DNA from: Proteiniclasticum ruminis DSM 24773
Lineage (GTDB): Bacteria > Bacillota > Clostridia > Clostridiales > Clostridiaceae
Length of the DNA stretch: 64,000 nucleotides
Direction: 5' to 3'
Assembly (NCBI RefSeq): GCF_000701905.1
Contig: NZ_JNKC01000004.1
Span: 1 to 64,000 of the forward strand
Shown: positions 9,266 to 17,339 of the stretch, piece after piece
How positions within the stretch are numbered: position 1 is the stretch's first letter
Layout of the letters: each line of letters opens with the position of its first letter
Program-made: the position numbers and the translations under genes
Notes under the pieces: generated by a model
What the model was told of the DNA's origin: nothing
Databases searched by the model: none
The model's input: the letters and a program-made list of their open reading frames with translations, nothing else

Positions 9266-10774
9266 TTAGTCCTGTGGCTTCATGGTTGGGAAGAGAATGA
9301 TGTCTCTGATGGAATGCGCATCCGTCAGGAACATAACGATTCTGTCCACACCAATACCAAGTCCGCCTGTTGGAGGCATACCTGTCTCCAGTGCGCTCAT
9401 GAACTCTTCGTCGATCATGTAAGCTTCGTCATCGCCCAGTTCTCTTTCCTTAGCCTGCTGGCTGAAACGCTCTCTCTGAACAATCGGATCATTCAGCTCT
9501 GAGTATGCATTACAGATCTCACGTCCAAAGATGAACCCTTCAAATCTTTCTGTGTATTCTTCATTTCCTCTCTTCTTCTTTGTCAGAGGAGAGATCTCCA
9601 CCGGATAGTCACAGATGAAGGTTGGCTGAATGAGCTTCTCTTCACAGAAACGCTCGAACATAGCGTTCAGAACATCTCCCTTGGTGGTATGCTTGATGTC
9701 ATATTTGAAGTCATCCTGCATATGGAACTTCTTTGCTGCCTCATGGGCCTCTTCTAAAGTAATGGTGTTGAAGTCAATACCGGTTTCTTCCTTAACAATA
9801 TCTGCCATGGTGACTCTTCTCCATGGTGGTGTCAGATCGATTTCAGTCCCTTCATAGTTGATCATCATGGAACCGTTGACCTTCATCGCAACAGAAGATA
9901 CCAGATCCTCTGTGAGGTCCATCATATCATTATAATCACTGTAAGCTTCATAAAGCTCAATCATGGTGAACTCTGGATTGTGCTTGTAGTCAATTCCTTC
10001 ATTTCTGAAGTTCTTGCCCATATCATACACCTTCTCAAATCCACCAACGATGAGTCTCTTCAGATAAAGCTCTGTGGCAATTCTTAAGTACATGTCGATG
10101 TCCAGCGCATTGTGGTGGGTGACGAAAGGTCTTGCAGCAGCACCACCGGCGATGGGAGACAGAATTGGTGTCTCCACCTCAAGATATCCTCGGTCATCCA
10201 GGTAATTTCTGATGGCAGAAATGATTCTCGTTCTCTTGATCATCTTTTCCTTCACATCTGGATTCACGATGAGATCCACTTCTCTTTGACGGTATCTGAT
10301 GTCTGTGTCCACCAGGCCATGCCACTTGTCTGGCAGCGGCTTCAGTGCCTTGGCAATGAGCTCAAAGCTCTTGACTTCCAGAGACACTTCTCCGGTTTTT
10401 GTGATAAAGACATTTCCTTCTACACTGATCCAGTCTCCCAGATCAAGAGTCTTGAAGAACTTCAGCTTTTCTTCTCCCACGTTGTCCAGCTTCACATAAA
10501 GCTGCAGCTTTCCTTCACGGTCGTGGATATCGGAGAAACCTGCTTTTCCCTGTACTCTCTTTCTCATGAGTCTTCCAGCGGTCTTGATATGAACGCCTTC
10601 CAGAGTTTCATGGTTTTCCTTGATTTCCTTGGAACTATGGGTTACTTCCACCTTATACACATCAAAAGGATCTTTGCCATCCTCCTGAAGCGCCTTCAGC
10701 TTTTCGCGTCTTTGCAGCTCCTGCTCTGACAGCTTCTCTTCCTGGTCTATGATCTGGTTCTCTTCGTTTGTCAA
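9266..10774 (-). CDS. lysS: lysyl-tRNA synthetase, class II
   Basis: Charges tRNA-Lys in the cytosol. I take the TTG at 10774 as start: AGCAGGTG lies about 7 bases upstream and the greA stop ends 4 bases before it. This gives 502 residues starting T-N-E-E-N-Q-I after the initiator. An ATG at 10798 inside greA is the alternative. An N-terminal OB-fold anticodon domain ([11 protein letters not shown]) precedes the class II core with motif 2 around G-K-N-F-R-N-E-G and motif 3 around [16 protein letters not shown] marks the C-terminus. It is co-transcribed with greA, a common pairing in Bacillota. Confidence 0.95.
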   Translation of the reverse strand: MTNEENQIIDQEEKLSEQELQRREKLKALQEDGKDPFDVYKVEVTHSSKEIKENHETLEGVHIKTAGRLMRKRVQGKAGFSDIHDREGKLQLYVKLDNVGEEKLKFFKTLDLGDWISVEGNVFITKTGEVSLEVKSFELIAKALKPLPDKWHGLVDTDIRYRQREVDLIVNPDVKEKMIKRTRIISAIRNYLDDRGYLEVETPILSPIAGGAAARPFVTHHNALDIDMYLRIATELYLKRLIVGGFEKVYDMGKNFRNEGIDYKHNPEFTMIELYEAYSDYNDMMDLTEDLVSSVAMKVNGSMMINYEGTEIDLTPPWRRVTMADIVKEETGIDFNTITLEEAHEAAKKFHMQDDFKYDIKHTTKGDVLNAMFERFCEEKLIQPTFICDYPVEISPLTKKKRGNEEYTERFEGFIFGREICNAYSELNDPIVQRERFSQQAKERELGDDEAYMIDEEFMSALETGMPPTGGLGIGVDRIVMFLTDAHSIRDIILFPTMKPQD

Positions 10775-10778
10775 AATT

Positions 10779-11267
10779 CTACACCTGCTCTCTTCCAATT
10801 TCTAAAATCTTAAACTTGCTCATGCCATTTGGCACCTGGGCTACCACTTCATCATCCACTTTATGTCCAAGCAGGGCGTTGCCCACTGGAGACTCGTTGG
10901 AAATTTTGAAGTTCATTGGATCTGCTTCTGTGGATCCAACGATGGAATAAGTCACTTCCTCTTCAAAGTCATAGTCATAGACAGTAACTCTTGAACCTAT
11001 GCCCACCACATCAGAGGAGATATCATTCTCATCGATGACAGATGCATTACGGAGTGTATTTTCAAGCTGAACAATCTTTCCTTCCACGAAAGCCTGTTCA
11101 TTCTTCGCTTCATCGTATTCGGAGTTTTCGCTGAGATCTCCATAACCTAGGGCTACCTTGATCTTTTCAGTGATTTCTTTACGTTTCACTGTCTTTAGAT
11201 ATTCCAGCTCGCTTTCAAGCTTTTTGACCCCTTCATAGGTCATGATAAATTTCTTTGCTTCGCTCAT
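10779..11267 (-). CDS. greA: transcription elongation factor GreA
   Basis: Rescues backtracked RNA polymerase by stimulating cleavage of the nascent RNA. It has 162 residues, typical length. The N-terminal coiled coil carries the acidic tip region [18 protein letters not shown] at about 42-58. The C-terminal FKBP-like domain ends with [15 protein letters not shown]. The start follows AGAAGGGG. It is first in a two-gene operon with lysS and is driven by a near-consensus promoter. Confidence 0.96.
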   Translation of the reverse strand: MSEAKKFIMTYEGVKKLESELEYLKTVKRKEITEKIKVALGYGDLSENSEYDEAKNEQAFVEGKIVQLENTLRNASVIDENDISSDVVGIGSRVTVYDYDFEEEVTYSIVGSTEADPMNFKISNESPVGNALLGHKVDDEVVAQVPNGMSKFKILEIGREQV

Positions 11268-11299
11268 TTTAAATCCCCTTCTGTTATATTTGATTTTCT

Positions 11300-11328
11300 A
11301 TTATAGTGACATTCCCCTTCCCTGTCAA
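11300..11328 (-). promoter_or_regulatory. promoter of greA-lysS
   Basis: TTGACA, 17 bases, TATAAT on the minus strand: a full consensus sigma-A promoter. It lies in the gap directly after the dusB stop. Confidence 0.9.
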
Positions 11329-11333
11329 TGATT

Positions 11334-12308
11334 TTAGCCATTTTGGAGAAGCTCGTCTTTGTATGTTGCAAGGAGTTCCAGCACCTTTTCAGGGTCGGTC
11401 TCCTGGTTGATAGCATTTTTCACTTCCGTATTTCTTGGAAGTCCTTTGATATACCATCCGATATGTTTTCTCATCTCACGAACTGCTTTATGCTCCCCTT
11501 CATAGGATAAAGTATTTTTATAATGGAGCATCAGAATATCCATTCTCTCTTCAAATCCTGGACGTTCATAGGATTTACCTTCGAGTGCCGCATTGATTTC
11601 TTCGAAAATCCATGGATTTCCTAAAGCTCCTCTGGCTACCATGATGCCGTCACATCCTGTCTCCAGAACTTCTAAGGCATCTTCTCCTGTGAAGATATCG
11701 CCATTCCCTATGACAGGAATAGAAAGTGATTCCTTGATTTTTCGAATGATTTCACGATCAGACTCGCCGGAGTAATACTGCTCCCTGAATCTTCCGTGGA
11801 CTGTGACAAGATCCGCGCCAGCGTCTTCCATCATTTTGGCAAAGTCCAGTGCTGTTTCGTCATCCATCTTAAACCCTCTTCTGAACTTGCAGGTGACGGG
11901 TTTTGAAGTGGCTTTCTTCACCTCACGGAGTATGCCTGCGGCTTTTTCTGGATCCAGCATAAGTGCAGAACCCTCCCCGTTTTTCACAAGCTTTGGCGCA
12001 GGGCATCCCATATTGATGTCAAGAAGAACGATGTCCTCATTTTCATCAAGAACTCTAGCTGTTTCCGCCATAATATCCTTTTCGCTGCCAAAAAGCTGCA
12101 CCGCTATAGGTTTTTCCTTGGGTGAGATTCTCAGAAGCTCCTTGGTGTTGTGGCTTCCATAATGGAGCGCTTTCGCACTGACCATCTCTGAGTATACCAT
12201 AGAACAACCCATGGATATGGCAATTTCTCGGAAAGAAATATCTGTAATGCCTGCCATCGGCGCAAGAAAGACTTTACTCTCAAGGATCTTATTTCTTATT
12301 TTTATCAT
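11334..12308 (-). CDS. dusB: tRNA-dihydrouridine synthase (DusB family)
   Basis: FMN enzyme that reduces uridines of tRNA to dihydrouridine. It has 324 residues. TIM-barrel features: L-A-P-M-A-G-I-T-D at the N-terminus, [11 protein letters not shown] with the catalytic Cys in M-G-C-P, then [18 protein letters not shown] and I-G-N-G-D-I. A C-terminal helical RNA-binding domain contains R-E-M-R-K-H. Its start lies 20 bases inside the end of coaX, so the two are translationally linked. Confidence 0.95.
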   Translation of the reverse strand: MIKIRNKILESKVFLAPMAGITDISFREIAISMGCSMVYSEMVSAKALHYGSHNTKELLRISPKEKPIAVQLFGSEKDIMAETARVLDENEDIVLLDINMGCPAPKLVKNGEGSALMLDPEKAAGILREVKKATSKPVTCKFRRGFKMDDETALDFAKMMEDAGADLVTVHGRFREQYYSGESDREIIRKIKESLSIPVIGNGDIFTGEDALEVLETGCDGIMVARGALGNPWIFEEINAALEGKSYERPGFEERMDILMLHYKNTLSYEGEHKAVREMRKHIGWYIKGLPRNTEVKNAINQETDPEKVLELLATYKDELLQNG

Positions 12309-13068
12309 AGATCAGTTTCAGCCCTTCCAGGGTAAGATTAGGTTCCAGGGCATCGATACAGTCCGTGCTCTGTTTCATGAGTCTGGAGAATCCTCCAGTG
12401 GCCACTACAAATGGCTCCTCTTCTCCATCCTCCATCATCTCAATCTTCATCAGCTTCACGAGTCTCTCCACAAGGCCGATATAGCCATGGACAAGGCCCG
12501 ACTGCATGGAGACCACAGTATTCTTCCCGATGACCTTCTCAGGCTTCAGGAGCTCAATACGGGGCAGTTTCGCTGCTTTTTCAAAAAGAGCATCTGCAGA
12601 AATTTTAATGCCCGGAGAAATGATTCCTCCTGCATAGGTTCCATCTTTCTTCACAGAACAGAAGGTGGTTGCAGTACCAAAATCAATGATGATCAGACTC
12701 TTTTTGTATTTTGCGGAAGCGGCCACAGCGTTTACGATTCTGTCTGCTCCTACTTCCTTCGGATTGTCTGTTTTTACATTGATGCCTGTTTTCACGCCGG
12801 CGCCCACTACAATTGGTGTCACTTTGAATACCTTGCGCACCATATTCTCTAGTGAGTACATGACATTCGGTACAACAGAGGAGATGATGACTCCTTCTAT
12901 GGCACTGGGCTCCAGATTGTTCAGTCTGAAAAGACTGATGACATCAATGGAGATTTCATCTGATGTTTTCATGCTGTTGGTGGATAGTCTAAAATCAGAA
13001 ATAATCTTTTTACCGTCATGGACACCCATGACGATGTTGGTATTTCCTACGTCAATTAACAGGATCAT
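12289..13068 (-). CDS. coaX: type III pantothenate kinase
   Basis: First step of coenzyme A synthesis: phosphorylates pantothenate. From the ATG at 13068 (GGGGAG 7 bases upstream) the product has 259 residues. It shows the ASKHA-fold signatures [10 protein letters not shown] at the N-terminus, [10 protein letters not shown] and D-F-G-T-A-T-T-F. Type III enzymes resist feedback by CoA and usually need a monovalent cation; that is family knowledge. It is first in the operon with dusB. Confidence 0.95.
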   Translation of the reverse strand: MILLIDVGNTNIVMGVHDGKKIISDFRLSTNSMKTSDEISIDVISLFRLNNLEPSAIEGVIISSVVPNVMYSLENMVRKVFKVTPIVVGAGVKTGINVKTDNPKEVGADRIVNAVAASAKYKKSLIIIDFGTATTFCSVKKDGTYAGGIISPGIKISADALFEKAAKLPRIELLKPEKVIGKNTVVSMQSGLVHGYIGLVERLVKLMKIEMMEDGEEEPFVVATGGFSRLMKQSTDCIDALEPNLTLEGLKLIYDKNKK

Positions 13069-13154
13069 AAGACAACTCCCCATGTAATTTTAAAAGCAGC
13101 TGAAAAGCTGCTTTCCCTAAACTTCATTATAGCAATAATATTTTTAACACTATA

Positions 13155-13182
13155 ATTATAGTAAAAAACCCCTTTTTGTCAA
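13155..13182 (-). promoter_or_regulatory. promoter of coaX-dusB
   Basis: TTGACA, 16 bases, TATAAT on the minus strand. The -10 box is inside the palindrome ACTATAATTATAGT, a possible operator. Confidence 0.8.
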
Positions 13183-13264
13183 GCCAATTTTCATCTTTCG
13201 TCTTGATTCACAAGGAGACAACCATACGCAAAGCTCTACATTCCAGAGATTGAATCACAGTAAA

Positions 13265-13759
13265 TCATAAGATTCTTTTACTATGTTTTGATACATACTC
13301 TTCTGTTGCAGGTACTAGATGCACAATCGTTCCATTGGCGATTACACCAACTCTGTTTCCCGAAAACTCTGTGTAGTCAAAATCTACACCAATTACTGCA
13401 TTGCCTCCATGAATCACCGCTTGCGCTTTCAGCTGCAGAAATGCAGCTTTTTTGGCATCCTGAAGCTTTCTTTCGAATCCAGTTGACCTCAGTCCAAAAA
13501 AGTCAGCAAAATCGCCACTGAATTCTGAGAAAAAACCCGTTCCCAAGACTACTTCAGATGTGACAATATCGACATACTCTTCCACTAAAAAGCCGTCAAT
13601 ATGATTTGTTGTTGTGAGAATAACTTGTTCAGCTTTCTCCATGATGATTTCTGTCGCACAGTGGCTACAGTACTCCTCATTTAATACAATCCTATAATCA
13701 TCTGTCAAATCACTGATTTCTTTTTTGCAAGAACTACATATAATACTCAAACTATTCAT
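13265..13759 (-). CDS. YbjQ/DUF74 family protein with N-terminal zinc ribbon
   Basis: 164 residues. The N-terminus has two Cys pairs (C-S-S-C at about 9-12 and C-S-H-C at about 31-34) that could bind zinc. From about residue 45 it matches the YbjQ (DUF74) pattern: I-L-T-T-T-N-H-I-D-G, V-T-S-E-V-V-L-G-T, a middle F-x-D-F-F-G-L-R-S region, then A-V-I-G-V-D-F-D-Y. These proteins form ring-like oligomers; they are often called heavy-metal binding, but the function is not established. It is monocistronic between coaX and an ion antiporter. Confidence 0.8.
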   Translation of the reverse strand: MNSLSIICSSCKKEISDLTDDYRIVLNEEYCSHCATEIIMEKAEQVILTTTNHIDGFLVEEYVDIVTSEVVLGTGFFSEFSGDFADFFGLRSTGFERKLQDAKKAAFLQLKAQAVIHGGNAVIGVDFDYTEFSGNRVGVIANGTIVHLVPATEEYVSKHSKRIL

Positions 13760-13802
13760 CTCCGATGCGTTTATTACTATTATGTACTATAGTATCATAT
13801 TT

Positions 13803-14984
13803 TCACTTAGATCCTACTAAGAGCCTTTCATAGCTTCGATCCACAAGAATCGCACCTAAAGGTGCTGTGAGCACAATGGAGACCACAGCCACCGTCAGGA
13901 TGATTTCACCCGATGGGAGCCCCATGGCAAGAGGCAGCCCTCCAATGGCTGCTTGAACTGTAGCCTTGGGAAGATACGCCATGGCCGAGAAGACCCTTTC
14001 CTTCCTTGTGAGCGGTGTTTTCAAAAGACTGAGGAATACCCCTAGAACTCTAAAAAGAAGCGCCAGAAGGACCAGAAAGACCGCTGGCAGACCTGCAGTG
14101 AGCACAAGGCTCAAGTTTACAGAGGCGCCCACAAGGACAAAGAGCAGGAGCTCCGCTGCTACCCAAAGCTTGGAGAACTTCCCAGAAAGTCTCTTTGCCA
14201 CCTCATACTTCTTTTCCTGAAGCAAAATCCCCATGGCCATGACGGCTAATAGTCCGGAGAATCCTATCTTTCCCTGGAGCCTGTCTTCCAAAGAGACCAG
14301 AAGAAAGGCCACGGAAAGAATCACGAGAACCTTTCCGGTGTCTCTTATATGGAACCGCACAAAAAGCCATGAAAGAACTGTTCCTACGGCGCCTCCTGTA
14401 ACCACGCCTAAAAGAATGGCCACAGGAATACTAAGAAATTCACCTGCGTGCATTTCTCCTGTGAGGGCAAATCCCGTAAAAGCCGTAAATAGAACAATGA
14501 CAAACACATCATCCACAGAGGCTCCCGCCATGATCATCTGAGGGATCTTCTGATCTCTTCCGTATCCGTTCTCCATCAGCTTCAGCATCCTCGGCACAAT
14601 CACCGCCGGAGATACCGCAGCCACCACGGTACCTAAGATGAGCGCATCAAGGACACCCAGCCCCAAAAACTTTGGTGCCAGAAGCGTCACACCTAAAATT
14701 TCAAATACTGCAGGGACAAAGCAGAGAAGCATTGCGGGCCTTCCTACCTTTCTGAGATCCTTCAGATCCAGATTGAGTCCTGCCCTGGTGAGAATGATGA
14801 TGAGTGCGATCTTTCTCAGTTCAGAAGAAATTCCAAGGATGCTCCCATCAATATAATTCAGCATGTAGGGGCCAAGAAGCACCCCAGTCAGCAGCATGCC
14901 AAGAAGCTTCGGAAGACCAAGCTTATCAAAAATTTTACCGAGAAACATCCCCAGAAGAAAGATCAGCGCCAAAGAAAATAACAT
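13803..14984 (-). CDS. cation:proton antiporter (CPA family), fluoride-riboswitch associated
   Basis: Integral membrane exchanger of 393 residues from the ATG at 14984, which has GGAGAG 6 bases upstream. An earlier in-frame ATG at 15062 lies inside the leader RNA. About 12 hydrophobic segments are visible. Family features include G-K-I-F-D-K-L-G-L-P-K-L-L-G at the N-terminus (the KefB/NhaP type) and G-A-S-V-D-D-V-F-V-I-V with two adjacent Asp that could be the ion site. No C-terminal Rossmann (TrkA-N) domain follows. Antiporters of this class are among the genes known to sit behind fluoride riboswitches, so a role in fluoride tolerance is a reasonable inference. Sodium or potassium exchange is the alternative. 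Confidence 0.85.
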   Translation of the reverse strand: MLFSLALIFLLGMFLGKIFDKLGLPKLLGMLLTGVLLGPYMLNYIDGSILGISSELRKIALIIILTRAGLNLDLKDLRKVGRPAMLLCFVPAVFEILGVTLLAPKFLGLGVLDALILGTVVAAVSPAVIVPRMLKLMENGYGRDQKIPQMIMAGASVDDVFVIVLFTAFTGFALTGEMHAGEFLSIPVAILLGVVTGGAVGTVLSWLFVRFHIRDTGKVLVILSVAFLLVSLEDRLQGKIGFSGLLAVMAMGILLQEKKYEVAKRLSGKFSKLWVAAELLLFVLVGASVNLSLVLTAGLPAVFLVLLALLFRVLGVFLSLLKTPLTRKERVFSAMAYLPKATVQAAIGGLPLAMGLPSGEIILTVAVVSIVLTAPLGAILVDRSYERLLVGSK

Positions 14985-15012
14985 AATACACTCTCCATTC
15001 TTAAGTAAGGGC

Positions 15013-15108
15013 AAAAAAAAAGCCAATGCCCCTACGATTTTCGTCGTAGAAGTCATCAGCATTCAAGCGGTTTTGGCAATTTTCATACCACGGAAGCACT
15101 TCATTTCC
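15013..15108 (-). ncRNA. fluoride (crcB) riboswitch with expression platform
   Basis: On the minus strand the aptamer begins GGAAATGAAGTGCTTCC: P1 GGAA/UUCC around a loop containing AUGAAGUG. It ends GCTGATGACTTCTACG, the conserved 3' motif of fluoride riboswitches. ACUUC can pair with GAAGU of the P1 loop, as in the known pseudoknot. Between them are a short optional hairpin (GGTA..TGCC) and AAAACCGC. A terminator uses the same 3' segment: AATGC..CTACGA / TCGTAG..GCATT, then nine T at 15021-15013. Fluoride binding should block it and turn the antiporter on. A possible promoter (TTGACT, 18 bases, TAAGAT) is just upstream. Confidence 0.8.
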
Positions 15109-15142
15109 AGAAAACTATCTTAGTACATGACCTGCGCTTCAG

Positions 15143-16246
15143 TCAAGACCCACTTCTGTGTTTTTTAATGATTTCTATCATCTGCTGATAGTCCCGCTCC
15201 ATGTCAGAAACAAGCTTCATCTGATTCCTTGCTCGGTGCAGATTATGTTCCGGATAGGATGTTTTATAGTACACATCCCCTTCCAGATAATCCTTCAGAA
15301 ATCTCATACCGCATTCAAAGGTCATAATTTTGGCTGCAAAAGGAAGGTATTCAATCTCAAGGTCCATCAAAAACTCTCCGTGGCTGAAGTAGCCATTCAC
15401 ATAGGCTTCAAAAAGCCCCAGATCAAAATGCACTTTGCTGAGGTCTTTCTCATCTTCCACGGCAGTGGTCGCACCGGACCGGATGGCATCTCCAAAATCA
15501 TAAAGTGAAACCCCTGGCATTACGGTATCAAGATCCACAAGGCACACCGCTTCTCTGGTCTCATCATCAATCATGACATTGTTGTATTTCGTGTCATTAT
15601 GAGTCACACGCACCGGGAGACTTCCTTCCCGAAGAAGTCCGTTGATGATCTTCGTGTCCTTCTCTCTCTCCAGAAAAAACTCAATCTCCTCCGCACACGC
15701 TGCTGCGCGGTTTACCGGATTCTCCCGCACGGTATGCTGGAAGTCCAAAAATCGCTTTTCTGTGTTGTGAAAATCTTTGATGGTCTCATGGAGTGTCTGT
15801 CCATCAAACTCCCCAAGAAGCTTCTGAAACTTTCCTAACGCCTGACCGGACTTAAAGAAGTCCTCTGGTCCTCCCACAATTTCGTAGGATCTGGCCCCTT
15901 CAATGAAGCGGTAACATCTGTAGAACTCTCTCTCGTAGAGCACATGGTGGGCCCCTTCTTTTGTATGCAGTACTTGGAGCACTTCTTTATCCACATCTCC
16001 ACCGGCTTTTTCCACACATTCTTTCAGATACTCTGTGACTTTCACGATATTATCCATGAGCGCCACAGGGTCCTTGAATATCGAACGGTTGATCCTCTGA
16101 AGAATAAAGCGCTTTTCCTCTCCATTTTCCATGCGGACACTGACACGGTAGGTGTCATTGATGTGTCCTTTTCCGTATCTTGTGATTTCTGTAATTTCTC
16201 CCCCCTCTAAAAAGGGCAGGAATATCTTCTCTAGACTATCTCTCAT
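15143..16246 (-). CDS. nahK: N-acetylhexosamine 1-kinase
   Basis: Phosphorylates GlcNAc or GalNAc at C1, the step after phosphorolysis of galacto-N-biose or lacto-N-biose. The ATG at 16246 follows GGGAGGAAAT and overlaps the previous stop by four bases (ATGA); 367 residues. It follows the bifidobacterial NahK pattern along its whole length: G-x-G-H-I-N-x-T-Y near the start, R-V-T-H-N-D-T-K-Y-N-N with the catalytic Asp, D-L-D-T-V-M-P-G for magnesium, and T-x-E-C-G-M-R-F-L-x-D-Y-L-E-G-D. It is last in the glycan operon. Confidence 0.92.
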   Translation of the reverse strand: MRDSLEKIFLPFLEGGEITEITRYGKGHINDTYRVSVRMENGEEKRFILQRINRSIFKDPVALMDNIVKVTEYLKECVEKAGGDVDKEVLQVLHTKEGAHHVLYEREFYRCYRFIEGARSYEIVGGPEDFFKSGQALGKFQKLLGEFDGQTLHETIKDFHNTEKRFLDFQHTVRENPVNRAAACAEEIEFFLEREKDTKIINGLLREGSLPVRVTHNDTKYNNVMIDDETREAVCLVDLDTVMPGVSLYDFGDAIRSGATTAVEDEKDLSKVHFDLGLFEAYVNGYFSHGEFLMDLEIEYLPFAAKIMTFECGMRFLKDYLEGDVYYKTSYPEHNLHRARNQMKLVSDMERDYQQMIEIIKKHRSGS

Positions 16247-17166
16247 ATTTCCTCCCACAGTTTTTCGGGATACTGTCCCTTTCTGATTTTTTCAAGAAGT
16301 CCTTCGGCCACATAGGCTTTGTCCTCCTGATATGTCATCCCAAGCCAGGTCTCCTTACTTTCCCTCACAAGAACCTCCAGCTCTTTCCCATCTACCAGAG
16401 CCTGAACAGCTTCTGGAAGCAGAAACTCTTTTTTCATTTCCTGTCCCGAGGTTCTCAGAAATGCTGCGAACTCTTTCTCCAGCTGGCTGAAAATGGTCGG
16501 ATGAAACCCCCATACATTCATGGAAACCGGCTGACTGGGAAGCACTTTCAGATCTGCCCATTCCTGTGAGCGGATTTCTTCTCCTTCATAGGAAAGATCT
16601 TTAATCTCCCGCACGTGAAGAAGCATACCGTCTTCTCTTGCAGTGACGAGCCCCCGGGATACGCTGCCGAACCTGCTCATGGTTTTCTTCAGCTCATAGG
16701 CGATGAGCGCTCCCTGCTTTTCATCCAGTGTATCCAGTATAATGGACATCTTCTCGAAGGTTTCTGCTCCATAAAAATCATCTGCATTAATGACCATAAA
16801 GGGTCCGCTGATTTCATGGCGTGCCGCATATACTGCCTGTCCAGTCCCCCAGGGCTTTTCCCGATCTGAAGACAGAACATCTTTATCGGTCCCCTCAGGC
16901 ACATCTTCTTTCTCCTGATAGGCATAGGCAATCTTTCCATAAGGTTTCATTTTGTCCGCAAAAGCTGCTTCAAAGAGATGCTGATTCTCCTTGCGGATCA
17001 TCAGCACAACTTTTGTGAATCCATATCTGAAAGCATCATACATAGAGTACTCCAGAATGCACTCTCCTGCTGGACCTACAGGAGTCAGCTGCTTCAGGCC
17101 ACCAAATCTGGAGCCCATACCCGCAGCCATAACCAGCAGGTTTTTTTCTCTCTTTTGTCCGATCAT
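16243..17166 (-). CDS. sugar-phosphate nucleotidyltransferase of the GNB/LNB operon
   Basis: 307 residues, GT-A nucleotidyltransferase fold. The activation motif is M-A-A-G-M-G-S-R-F-G-G-L-K-Q, with the metal-binding region V-I-N-A-D-D-F-Y-G. By family it transfers a nucleotide to a sugar 1-phosphate. By position between the GH112 phosphorylase and NahK, likely substrates are galactose 1-phosphate or GlcNAc/GalNAc 1-phosphate. In Bifidobacterium the equivalent slot is filled by a GalT-type enzyme with GalE; neither is in this window. The start follows GGAGGAGAAGG. Which nucleotide and sugar it uses cannot be read from the sequence. Confidence 0.8.
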   Translation of the reverse strand: MIGQKREKNLLVMAAGMGSRFGGLKQLTPVGPAGECILEYSMYDAFRYGFTKVVLMIRKENQHLFEAAFADKMKPYGKIAYAYQEKEDVPEGTDKDVLSSDREKPWGTGQAVYAARHEISGPFMVINADDFYGAETFEKMSIILDTLDEKQGALIAYELKKTMSRFGSVSRGLVTAREDGMLLHVREIKDLSYEGEEIRSQEWADLKVLPSQPVSMNVWGFHPTIFSQLEKEFAAFLRTSGQEMKKEFLLPEAVQALVDGKELEVLVRESKETWLGMTYQEDKAYVAEGLLEKIRKGQYPEKLWEEI

Positions 17167-17177
17167 CCTTCTCCTCC

Positions 17178-17339
17178 TTAGCGTTGTGCCACGTTATAAA
17201 GATAAAGATCGCCAAGAAGAAGGCCGAGGCCAAGAATCATAATTCCCAGACCTCCCAGACCTTGCGTTCTATGACCTGCAAAGAGGAGTACCAGTCCTGC
17301 CAGGAAAACACCTGTCATAAGAATCGCCTTACTCTTCAT
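17178..17339 (-). CDS. 53-residue membrane protein in the GNB/LNB operon
   Basis: A small reading frame that begins in the last 11 bases of lnpA and ends 11 bases before the next gene, leaving exactly the ribosome site GGAGGAG between them. It reads M-K-S-K-A-I-L-M-T-G, then a hydrophobic span, a short loop G-H-R-T-Q-G, a second Gly/Leu-rich span and the end Y-N-V-A-Q-R. Two membrane helices are predicted by eye. The tight overlaps argue that it is translated. No function is recognisable. Confidence 0.6.
   Translation of the reverse strand: MKSKAILMTGVFLAGLVLLFAGHRTQGLGGLGIMILGLGLLLGDLYLYNVAQR

Noticed and set aside
14985-15062. N-terminal extension of the antiporter
   Set aside because: The extra residues are the translated fluoride riboswitch terminator, including its T run.
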